Made by a program: the position numbers and the translations under genes. From Treponemataceae bacterium (GTDB taxonomy: Bacteria > Spirochaetota > Spirochaetia > Treponematales > Treponemataceae): DNA of 26,870 nt. The stretch lies in assembly GCA_024697985.1 (NCBI GenBank), contig JAILRX010000106.1, positions 1-26,870 on the forward strand. Direction: 5' to 3'. Positions 7,520-15,204 of the stretch are shown here, one piece after another. Position 1 is the first letter of the stretch, and every line of letters begins with the position of its first letter. Below the pieces are notes generated by a model, which saw only the letters and a program-made list of their open reading frames with translations, made no database searches and was not told the DNA's origin.

Positions 7520-8557
7520 TTAGAGGAGCTGAATTCCAGCCTTGTCGCACTCTTTAATCATATCTTCAGGCCAGATGCTTACCTGTGTCTCTCCGATATG
7601 AGCCTTTCTTAAAAGGAACATGCACAATCGTGACTGACCGATACCGCCACCGAGAGTCTGAGTCAAATCGCCGTGCAAAAGTCGTGAATGGAAATAAAGT
7701 TCTTTTCGTTCAGGACAACCACGTTCTTCGAGCTGAGCTTCAAGTGATTCAGCAGAAACACGGATACCCATGCTGGAAAGTTCAAGAGCAGAACCCAAAA
7801 CAGAGTTCCATACAATCAAGTCTCCGTTCAAGCCGTGATGACCATCACCTGTTTCTGTAATCCAGTCATCATAGTCAGGAGCACGTCCGTCATGGATTGA
7901 TCCATCAGGCAACTTTCCGCCAATACCGATGATAAATACTGCACCATATTTTTCGGCAACACGGTTTTCCCTTTCTTTAGGACTAAGTCCAGGATACTGC
8001 TTCTGCAAATCATCAGAATAGATGAAGGTTACTTCTTCCGGTAAAGCCGGCGTCAAAGCAGGATATCTGTCATAAAGGAAAAATTCGGTTCGTTTGATAC
8101 ATCGATAAACTTTTCGAACGATATTTTTAAGGAAAGGAACGATTCTATCCAACTCATCGATAGCCATCTCCCAGTCCCACTGATCTACATATATTGAGTG
8201 AATATTATCAAGTTCTTCGTCTGCACGGATTGCGTTCATGTCGGTGTAAATTCCGAATCCGCTTTGCAATCCAAGGTCTGTAACCTTAAGTCTCTTCCAT
8301 TTAGCAAGAGAATGTACGATTTCAAGTTTTGCATTATTCAGATCTTTTACCTGAAAATCTACAGGTCGTTCAACTCCATTCAAATCATCATTTATACCTG
8401 TTCCCTGTCTAACAAAAAGAGGAGCTGTTACTCGAGTCAAATTCAACTCTGTAGAAAGAGCTAACTGAAAAAAATCTTTGATTGCAACGATTGCATGTTC
8501 TGTTTCGCGAACTGAAAGAACCGGTTTGTATCCGGCTGGCTTGATTAATGTAGACAT
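7520..8557 (-). CDS. asnA: Aspartate--ammonia ligase (asparagine synthetase A)
   Basis: The protein has 345 residues and makes asparagine from aspartate, ammonia and ATP through an aspartyl-AMP intermediate. The fold is related to class II aminoacyl-tRNA synthetases. Family signatures are the start region LIKPAGYKPVLSVRETEHAI, FVRQGTGINDDLNGVERPV near 50-68, the IYVDQWDWE segment, and the C-terminal GGGIGQSRLCMFLL motif 3. The length is close to the 330 residues of the E. coli enzyme, so it is full length. The ATG at 8557 is preceded by an AGAGG Shine-Dalgarno and an extended -10 promoter. It leads the transcript toward the 311-codon gene and grpE-dnaK. Confidence 0.97.
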   Translation of the reverse strand: MSTLIKPAGYKPVLSVRETEHAIVAIKDFFQLALSTELNLTRVTAPLFVRQGTGINDDLNGVERPVDFQVKDLNNAKLEIVHSLAKWKRLKVTDLGLQSGFGIYTDMNAIRADEELDNIHSIYVDQWDWEMAIDELDRIVPFLKNIVRKVYRCIKRTEFFLYDRYPALTPALPEEVTFIYSDDLQKQYPGLSPKERENRVAEKYGAVFIIGIGGKLPDGSIHDGRAPDYDDWITETGDGHHGLNGDLIVWNSVLGSALELSSMGIRVSAESLEAQLEERGCPERKELYFHSRLLHGDLTQTLGGGIGQSRLCMFLLRKAHIGETQVSIWPEDMIKECDKAGIQLL

Positions 8558-8577
8558 AAAAAACCTCTGAATAATTT

Positions 8578-8606
8578 GTTATACCACATTCGCAAATCTA
8601 TGAAAA
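8578..8606 (-). promoter_or_regulatory. Extended -10 promoter of asnA
   Basis: On the minus strand, TTTTCA (8601-8606), a 17-bp spacer, then TATAAC (8578-8583) preceded by TGG, giving an extended -10 (TGnTATAAC). The box ends 20 bp before the asnA ATG, leaving a leader that contains the AGAGG site. This promoter may also feed the 311-codon gene and grpE-dnaK, since I see no terminator between them. Confidence 0.6.
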
Positions 8607-8627
8607 GTAGGCACACAAAATTTATTT

Positions 8628-11600
8628 CTAGCGCGGCTTGACGTTCTGTTTTTCAGGAGTAAGTTCAGTATACAAAACAGTTTTGCATCGGCCGGTTTCT
8701 TTTGCTTCGTACAAAGCCTTGTCGGCATTATTCTTGACCTGCTGCATGTCGGAAAAATCATCGATTTCCGTATTGGCACAGATTCCGGCACTGAAAGAAA
8801 TGTACTGTTCTTTCGGGATGTCGCTCATGTCACGGTGCAATACCTTCTCAAGAGCAGGAATAAAATAGTTTTCTTCGACGATACCTTGTCGCAGGCGGTC
8901 TGTAGCACGCAGAGCTTCAAGCGATGAAGTTCCAGGTAAAAGCACGATAAACTCATCACCACCAAATCTTGATACAAAATCAACCTTTCGATAGATGCGC
9001 TTCAAGAGTTTTGCAAAACTTTCAATCATTACGTCGCCGGCTTCGTGACCGTAAGTATCGTTATAGAACTTGAAGTGGTCCAAATCGATGAACGTGATTG
9101 ATGTGAGATATTTGACGTTTTCTTTATTGTCATAGCGGCGGATGAGCTCGCTTTCGGATTCAAGTTTTTCCTCGAGGGCACGTCTGTTGTTCAATTTTGA
9201 AAGCTGGTCAATTGATGAAAGCTGCTGCAGATGCTCCCTCTGACTCAAGATTGTAAGCTGAGACTGGATGTTTGAAAGTCCGATCTTAAGGATGTTCAAG
9301 TCCTCCCGCTTATATTTTTTCATATTATCAAGCTCGATGATGACAGCAGCTGAACTTTCATACTTAGAAAGATTGTAGTACCAGACATTATCAAGAATAG
9401 GGATAAAGTTAGTTTTGGAATCTACCGTCTTGATCATCAGGTATTTCCACTCTCCTTCTTCAGGCAAATATTTCGAATTTCGCACGATTGAATGGCTGAT
9501 GATCCATTCGTCAGAATCCTCGTCGATTTTGGCAAAATAAATCGCCTTGCACAGCATGTAATCTGAAATTTCGCTTACGACATCCTCGATGTATTCGTCC
9601 CGAGTCTCTGCGCTTCCGGCAAATTCCATGAGGCGATTCAAGAACTGAGAATCGCGGATCCGCTTTTTAAGAGAATAAAGAATCTGGTCTTTCGTACTCT
9701 GTCTTTCAAGCCGCTCAAGAGAAACCAAAAAGTGCGGAAGGAAAAAGTCCAGCGTATAAATTCTACGGATAGGAACTTCAGCATAGTTTTCTATATAAAA
9801 CGTGAAATTTTCATCCTGAACGACCTGTTCAGCCTGTTTTCTGTAGACATCGGAAAGTTCATCCTCTTCTTTTCGGTAGAGGAAATATGAATAAAGATAC
9901 CTGATGTATGCAAGAAGCTGTTTTTGCTCTGGAATTTTATCCATCAGTCTCTTTTCTGCGACGGCAAAAAGTTTTTTCGACTTTTCAAGTTTTCCGTTGT
10001 GCATGGCAAAAAGCGCGCTCAACGTAATCAGGATGACATTTGAAAAGTCAGAATAAGGAAGCCCGTTTGATTTTATATTTCTGCACCAAAGATGTGCATG
10101 AGTGTATTTTCCGTAATAGATATCGATTAATGCCTGAATTGCGTAAACATCATTCAAAGAGTAACCAGTAATGGATTTCTTGTCGTATACACGCATGATT
10201 TTTGCGATTGAATTCAAAAGGCGTCGGCACTCTGCATAGTAACCGATGAAAAGATAGATTTTAGAAACATTGTTCAAGGTGTAAAGGATTTCCTTTGTAT
10301 CGGAAAGCTGAAGAACCTGGTCAGAAACTTCAACCATCACCTTGAAAGCTTTGAGGTAATCGCCCTGTATGAGCATTTCATTTACGATGCTGTTTCGGAT
10401 ATTTACGACAGCCGTAACATCATCAAGTTTTCGTCTGATAATATCGGCTTTATTCAGACATTCAATTGCTTCTGTGTGTTTCAAAAGCCTGGAATACAAA
10501 AGACCTTTAATATTATAGGCTTCGGAAAGTGCAAGTTCATTATCAATGCTACCAGAAAGTTCGATCGCCTCATCAATTGCCGAAATATATTTTTCTATCT
10601 CAGTGCATTCTGAATCAAAAACCGTGCATGGAATCAAAAAGAGCGTTTCAATATAGTTATTGATAAAACGTTTTTCCTGATTCTTGAAAAGTTCGAGAGT
10701 TTCAAAATATTTGGTTTGAAGTTCAGGATTTTTCTGTTTCTGCATGATCCTACACAACATTGAATGTGCAAGATAGAATTCGCAACAGTCGCTGTCAGAG
10801 TCCTTGGATAAATCGATCAAGTTGCAAACTAATTGTGTCGCATCAAAGAAGGCCTTTCGTTTAAAAAAGATATTTGAAAGACAGTATTTTACTGAAACCT
10901 GAATATCCGCAAATTCTTCCTTATCAATAATTGAGTTCAGGCAGATTTCTGCATTTTCATAATCTTCGGTACAGAAAAACACCCAGGACATTTCAAGCAT
11001 GATTCTTCCAATTTTATCACTGGAAAAAATATTTGTCGGACGCTCCTGAAGAAGCTTTTTTGCGTATGTCGCTGAATTTCCGAACGAGAAAAAATTGTTG
11101 CAGTCAACAAAAAATTTAAGGACATTATCCGGATTAAAGAAGTTGTTTTCCTCAAGAACAACCATAAGGTCTTTTGACTCGTGGATGCCTTCCCGGACGG
11201 CTTCGTAGTAATTTTCTTTTGATGAAAGCTCGCTGAAAAAAGCAGAGCTGTCGTTGTTAAGTTCTGTTTCCGTAAGATCGATGCAGACCAGGGTCTTGCA
11301 GCGATGCGAATCCTCGAGCATTCGGACAATTTCAAAACTGTCGCTGTCCATCAGCTGGGCATTCAAAATTACGAGAGGAGATGCAACTACATGGGAAAAA
11401 ATTTCAAAAACGGACTTGAGGCTTCGCTTGTGCTCGTACTGAAACTGCTCGAACACAGGGATATCATCTCTGAACGCAGAAACTCCATCAGAAAAATACG
11501 AGACAAACGTATCCTTTTGCGGTCCGTAAACATAATCCTCAATCTGGGCAACATCCGTTATCTGCTTTTGAAGGACAGACAAAAAAGGCGCCATTGGGGT

Positions 11601-11762
11601 AAAGTTTACGGAAGGTTTCATAAAATCCATTATGATGCAGTCGTCAGACACAAAAGACGGAATCTGTTTCATCAGCCCCGAATCGCAAGAAATATATCTT
11701 ACAGAATCCATGCTGTCAAAGAAGTCTTTTATGTTACAACTGATTTCCTTGCTCAACTCCAT
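8628..11762 (-). CDS. Large diguanylate cyclase: degenerate ATPase-like N-terminus, TPR repeats, GAF-like domain, GGDEF
   Basis: The protein has 1044 residues from the ATG at 11762; a TTG at 11798 would add 12 residues but falls within the presumed -35 box. The C-terminal catalytic domain begins at about 851 (IDQLSKLNNRRALEEKL) with GGDEF at 934-938, and should make cyclic di-GMP. An RKVD inhibitory site lies exactly five residues before GGDEF, so product inhibition is expected. Before it comes a GAF-like segment (about 720-850) and a long all-helical stretch (about 200-690) that reads as TPR repeats. The first 170 residues include SPLVILNAQLMDSDSFEIV, which resembles the Walker B region of STAND/LuxR-type ATPases, but I see no Walker A. 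There is no transmembrane segment, so it is probably a cytoplasmic sensor. No Shine-Dalgarno precedes either start. Confidence 0.9.
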   Translation of the reverse strand: MELSKEISCNIKDFFDSMDSVRYISCDSGLMKQIPSFVSDDCIIMDFMKPSVNFTPMAPFLSVLQKQITDVAQIEDYVYGPQKDTFVSYFSDGVSAFRDDIPVFEQFQYEHKRSLKSVFEIFSHVVASPLVILNAQLMDSDSFEIVRMLEDSHRCKTLVCIDLTETELNNDSSAFFSELSSKENYYEAVREGIHESKDLMVVLEENNFFNPDNVLKFFVDCNNFFSFGNSATYAKKLLQERPTNIFSSDKIGRIMLEMSWVFFCTEDYENAEICLNSIIDKEEFADIQVSVKYCLSNIFFKRKAFFDATQLVCNLIDLSKDSDSDCCEFYLAHSMLCRIMQKQKNPELQTKYFETLELFKNQEKRFINNYIETLFLIPCTVFDSECTEIEKYISAIDEAIELSGSIDNELALSEAYNIKGLLYSRLLKHTEAIECLNKADIIRRKLDDVTAVVNIRNSIVNEMLIQGDYLKAFKVMVEVSDQVLQLSDTKEILYTLNNVSKIYLFIGYYAECRRLLNSIAKIMRVYDKKSITGYSLNDVYAIQALIDIYYGKYTHAHLWCRNIKSNGLPYSDFSNVILITLSALFAMHNGKLEKSKKLFAVAEKRLMDKIPEQKQLLAYIRYLYSYFLYRKEEDELSDVYRKQAEQVVQDENFTFYIENYAEVPIRRIYTLDFFLPHFLVSLERLERQSTKDQILYSLKKRIRDSQFLNRLMEFAGSAETRDEYIEDVVSEISDYMLCKAIYFAKIDEDSDEWIISHSIVRNSKYLPEEGEWKYLMIKTVDSKTNFIPILDNVWYYNLSKYESSAAVIIELDNMKKYKREDLNILKIGLSNIQSQLTILSQREHLQQLSSIDQLSKLNNRRALEEKLESESELIRRYDNKENVKYLTSITFIDLDHFKFYNDTYGHEAGDVMIESFAKLLKRIYRKVDFVSRFGGDEFIVLLPGTSSLEALRATDRLRQGIVEENYFIPALEKVLHRDMSDIPKEQYISFSAGICANTEIDDFSDMQQVKNNADKALYEAKETGRCKTVLYTELTPEKQNVKPR

Positions 11763-11769
11763 ATCAAAT

Positions 11770-11798
11770 ATGGTATATCGAAAATAAGCAAAACTCAA
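11770..11798 (-). promoter_or_regulatory. Possible promoter of the GGDEF gene, abutting the start codon
   Basis: TTGAGT (11793-11798), 17-bp spacer, TACCAT (11770-11775), then 7 bp to the ATG at 11762. Each box matches consensus at four of six bases, so this is weak alone. It shares the spacing seen at rnfC, and the gene also lacks a Shine-Dalgarno. Confidence 0.3.
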
Positions 11799-11827
11799 AT
11801 CATTTTTTAGAATTCACTTATATTTTT

Positions 11828-12018
11828 GTTTTGTGGCGGGCACGTTTTGTGGCGGGTTTTAAGTCGGGCTGGTTGCACGCCGAATGGGTTTTAAGGCGGG
11901 CGGGGTTGCGCGCCGGATGGCTTTTAACTCGGGCAGGTTGCGCGATGGAATGGGTTTTAAGTCGGGCTGGTTGCGCACCGGATGGCTTTTAACTCGGGCC
12001 GGTTGCGCGCCACGAATC
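11828..12018. repeat. GC-rich degenerate tandem repeat, about 33-bp unit, five copies plus partial copies
   Basis: Five adjoining units can be laid out at 11856-11887 (32 bp), 11888-11920 (33), 11921-11953 (33), 11954-11985 (32) and 11986-12018 (33). Each has TTTTAA, then a CGGGC core, then GGTTGCRCG and a GATGG/AATGG-like end. Two shorter pieces (GTTTTGTGGCGGG) precede them at about 11828-11855. Unit 2 is 23/33 G+C by hand count, far above the AT-rich flanks. Units 1 and 4 share AAGTCGGGCTGG, while units 3 and 5 share CTTTTAACTCGGGC. The array fills the gap between the GGDEF gene promoter and the terminator of the OmpA-like gene. It does not code for a convincing protein; a plus-strand frame starting at 11884 only reads the repeat and then runs antisense into the next gene. 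Function unknown. Confidence 0.85.
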
Positions 12019-12023
12019 TATGA

Positions 12024-12064
12024 CAAAAAAATGCCCGGCACAGGCAAGTCACCTGCACCGGGCA
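12024..12064 (-). terminator. Rho-independent terminator after the OmpA-like repeat protein gene
   Basis: On the minus strand, starting 9 bp after the stop, TGCCCGG...CAGG pairs with CCTG...CCGGGCA (13-bp arms with two central mismatches, 7-nt loop) and is followed by T7. It is a strong intrinsic terminator closing the barrel/OmpA operon before the tandem repeat. Confidence 0.88.
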
Positions 12065-12072
12065 ATCGTTAT

Positions 12073-15000
12073 TTATTTTTGCAAGATAAATTCAACTCGT
12101 CGGTTTTTCCAGTTAACGCTCTTGTCGTTACCTGGAGCAATCGGCATCGTACCGCCACGTCCTACCGTAGTAAGACGAGATGCACTTACGCCGTATTTAA
12201 CAAGTCGAGTCTTAACATATTCGGCTCGTTTTTCTGAAAGCGGAATATCCTTCTCGCCTTCTTCCAAAGTGCCGGAAATGTTATTTGCATGTCCTTCGAT
12301 TACGATGTTGTAATCCTTGAACTTATTGAGGATTTCAGCAATTCGTTTAAGGACTTTTTCGTTGTTTGCAATCTGTTCTTTTGTAAGTCCGTAAGTCGGA
12401 TCCTTGTCCTGACCTACAAAGTCGGCCTGATTTGCGCGGAATACGATTGAAGGAATCAAGATTCTGAGCAAATCTCCGTCTCGAATTACAAGAACATCAA
12501 CTGTGATGGTGCCTTCAACTTCGCTTGTAAGACCGATTGAATCAGTTACCGTAAACTTATATTTGTACTCTGTTGCAGACTGTACAAGCTCGCCAGAGTT
12601 GCTTCGTCCGTTCCAAACAAGTCGGTCTGTGATTGTTGAATCTCCGCTTGTCTTCCAGAATGATTTTGGAGCACCATTTTCACCTGGAGCAAAGATTTCA
12701 AATGACCATGCTGAAACTGGAAGGAGGCTGTCGCACTTGAGTTTTACGAAAAGGTCATCATCGATGCCGTCGTTATCCGGGCTGAAATACTTAGGCAAGG
12801 TCTGAACCTTAAGGCTTGGAGCATTTGCAACACACTTGAATGAAGAAGTTGTAGATGAAACTTCGTCACCCTTAGCATATACGATGTCCATCTTGGCGAT
12901 GTAATCACCGTTTGCAACCTTTTCATCCGATGTAGTTCCGGTCCATTCGATTTTTTCCGGCAGATCTTTCTGATCTTCAGTAGACCATGATTTTACAGTC
13001 TTTCCAGATGGATCCATGACTGAAACTTTCCAGCTTTCGATTCCGTCTTTTGGCTCAACCATGATTTCGAAAATCTGAGAACCCTTGTCGTTTTCTGCCA
13101 ATGGAGAGAACGCTTCGTTCGTGCCTGTAATGTAGGCCTTTACGATTCGGGTATCGATTGTAATGTCAGAAATCTTCGAAACGCTCTTGTTTCCGGCCAT
13201 ATCAATGCTTGTAAGTTCAGCACTGTATTTTCCGTCAGCAACCTTTGATCCTTCAGAATTTGTTCCATCCCAGACAAAGGCCGAAGGATTATCCTGCCAT
13301 ACGATCTGGCGGACTACCTTGCCCTTTTCATCAGAAATCGTGAACTTCCAAGAATCTTCTTTTGAAGTCTTCATGTCGAAACGAGCTTCATCTTTCTTGC
13401 CGTCAGCATTTGGAGAGAAGATCGTGTTATCAATATCAAACTTAGCAATTTCAGGATATGTCGTATCAAGTTTTACGCTCTGAGGATAGGTCGTCGTAAC
13501 GTTTCCGCTGTTCGATTCAATCTTGAGAGAAACTTCGTAGGTTCCTTCTGGACATCGGACACCTTCGTTGTCGAGGCCATTCCATTCAAATACGTTCTTG
13601 ATGTCGGCTTCTTCGGTCCAGTCGCGAACGACATTTCCTTTTGAATCCTTGATTGTAAGAGAATAGTTCTTAACGCCGCTTCTAGCCTTTACGATAGGTA
13701 CGAAACAAACCGTATCCTGAACCTTGTCGCCATTTGGACTGAAGGCTTCGTATTCACAGTGCAAAGCAAGTTCTGTCTTTGAAACATCAAGTTCGAATCC
13801 ATTTTCAGTTCTGGCAGTTGTCGTATTTCCAGCATCATCAGTTGCAGTAATTTCATAGAAATATACGCCTTCTTTTGCAAGATTACCGTTATTGTCAATT
13901 CCGTTCCAAACGACAGTCTCAGGAGCGATTCCTACGAATGTCCAGGTCTTGATTTCATTGCCGTTGCTGTCAACGATTCTGGCATTCCACTGATTTTCTT
14001 TTGAAGTCGTCTGTAAGAATGTAATTGTATCTTTGTTGCCGTCGTTGTCCGGTGAAAGCACATCAGAATCGCAGGAAACAGAAACACGTGGAGCAAGGTT
14101 ATCAACAGTAAACTTCATTGAGTGTTTTGGATTCTGACCGTTGTTATATTCTATATTAATAGAACAAACATAATTTCCATCGAGGAGCACATTGCCTTTA
14201 TCATCATATCCATTGAAATCAATTTCTGAAGGAACGTCTTTTTCACCCGACAGAGTTTTATAGACATTGCCCTTTTCATCAGCAATCTGGAATTTCCATG
14301 ATGTCATGCCGTTCTGATTTGGCACATCAATATTGATCAAAAGGTTATCCTTGATTCCGTCGCCGTTAGGACTGAAAGGAGTTCCCAAAAGATTGAGCTG
14401 TGCCGTTCGAGGAATTGCATCGTAGATGATGTTTGAAATCGTGGCATTTTTAGAAACGTTTCCTGCAAGGTCCGTGCTTGAAATCTGATATGAATAGATT
14501 CCTTCAGAAACGTAATTTTCGTTATCGTCTTTTCCGTCCCATTCGATCGTGACAGGAGAAGCATTTTCCCAGGTATAGGTCTTTACTACGTTGCCGTTTA
14601 CATCGCTGATATTTGCCTTCCAAAGCTGTTCCTGAGAACCGCTCTGCTTGATTGTAAGGGTCGGCTTTGAACCTGCCCCGAAAATCTTTGCGCTTTCAGA
14701 AGGCTGAGTCAAAGCAATCTGCGGAGCCGTATTGTCGACTACAACTTTATACTGTTTTGACTTTGCTTCGTTGCCGTTATCATCAACTGCACGGAAGTAA
14801 TATGTATAGGTTCCGTCCGCTGCAATTTCGTTCGAATCTGTAAGTCCATTCCATCTTACTTGAGAAGGAACATCAACTCCCTTCTTTGGAGAAAAAGCTG
14901 ATCCTACGTTCTTGAAAAAGTCCTTGGCACCATCACCTGAAACAAGTCCGCGGAAAAAGGTCTTTGCCGAATCATCTGCGCGGTCCTTATTTCCCATCCT

Positions 15001-15204
15001 CTTGATTACATTTCCCTTTTCATCCTGAATGACAAGTTCCCATTCACTGATGTATCTTTTGTCCTTGATTGAAAGAGGAATTATAAGTTCATCCTGAACA
15101 CCGTCATTGTTCGGTGAAATATAAACGGTTTCCTTTGCAAAAACCGAGCCTGCAAGAAAAAGCAGGGCTGATGCTGTTAAAAGATATTTTTTTAAGGATT
15201 TCAT
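12073..15204 (-). CDS. Periplasmic repeat protein: FlgD/Ig-like units with C-terminal OmpA-like domain
   Basis: The protein has 1043 residues. A Sec signal peptide (MKSLKKYLLTASALLFLAGSVFA) is followed by repeated units of about 100 residues. Each opens with an SPNxDGxxD-like, probably calcium-binding, turn (at about 30, 277, 383, 488, 597, 699, 807) and contains WxxxIxDxxGNV, WNGxDxxG, DGxYxY and AGN elements typical of FlgD-Ig-like beta sandwiches. The C-terminal OmpA-like domain (about 903-1043) has IEGHANN (969-975), LSEKRAEYV (988-996) and NRRVEF (1034-1039). The Asp that normally binds diaminopimelate in GHTD is Asn974, while the Arg (993) is kept. I infer a protein that links the peptidoglycan to the outer membrane or to the barrel encoded just upstream, with which it overlaps by ATGA. 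Whether it is structural or motility-related cannot be told. Confidence 0.85.
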   Translation of the reverse strand: MKSLKKYLLTASALLFLAGSVFAKETVYISPNNDGVQDELIIPLSIKDKRYISEWELVIQDEKGNVIKRMGNKDRADDSAKTFFRGLVSGDGAKDFFKNVGSAFSPKKGVDVPSQVRWNGLTDSNEIAADGTYTYYFRAVDDNGNEAKSKQYKVVVDNTAPQIALTQPSESAKIFGAGSKPTLTIKQSGSQEQLWKANISDVNGNVVKTYTWENASPVTIEWDGKDDNENYVSEGIYSYQISSTDLAGNVSKNATISNIIYDAIPRTAQLNLLGTPFSPNGDGIKDNLLINIDVPNQNGMTSWKFQIADEKGNVYKTLSGEKDVPSEIDFNGYDDKGNVLLDGNYVCSINIEYNNGQNPKHSMKFTVDNLAPRVSVSCDSDVLSPDNDGNKDTITFLQTTSKENQWNARIVDSNGNEIKTWTFVGIAPETVVWNGIDNNGNLAKEGVYFYEITATDDAGNTTTARTENGFELDVSKTELALHCEYEAFSPNGDKVQDTVCFVPIVKARSGVKNYSLTIKDSKGNVVRDWTEEADIKNVFEWNGLDNEGVRCPEGTYEVSLKIESNSGNVTTTYPQSVKLDTTYPEIAKFDIDNTIFSPNADGKKDEARFDMKTSKEDSWKFTISDEKGKVVRQIVWQDNPSAFVWDGTNSEGSKVADGKYSAELTSIDMAGNKSVSKISDITIDTRIVKAYITGTNEAFSPLAENDKGSQIFEIMVEPKDGIESWKVSVMDPSGKTVKSWSTEDQKDLPEKIEWTGTTSDEKVANGDYIAKMDIVYAKGDEVSSTTSSFKCVANAPSLKVQTLPKYFSPDNDGIDDDLFVKLKCDSLLPVSAWSFEIFAPGENGAPKSFWKTSGDSTITDRLVWNGRSNSGELVQSATEYKYKFTVTDSIGLTSEVEGTITVDVLVIRDGDLLRILIPSIVFRANQADFVGQDKDPTYGLTKEQIANNEKVLKRIAEILNKFKDYNIVIEGHANNISGTLEEGEKDIPLSEKRAEYVKTRLVKYGVSASRLTTVGRGGTMPIAPGNDKSVNWKNRRVEFILQK

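Noticed and set aside
11304..11810. A 168-codon plus-strand frame opposite the GGDEF gene
   Set aside because: The product is low in recognisable motifs and rich in Arg/Ile from antisense codons; the minus-strand protein is clearly real.
11884..12237. A 117-codon plus-strand reading frame over the tandem repeat
   Set aside because: It has no Shine-Dalgarno, reads the repeat, then crosses the opposite-strand terminator and continues antisense into the OmpA gene.
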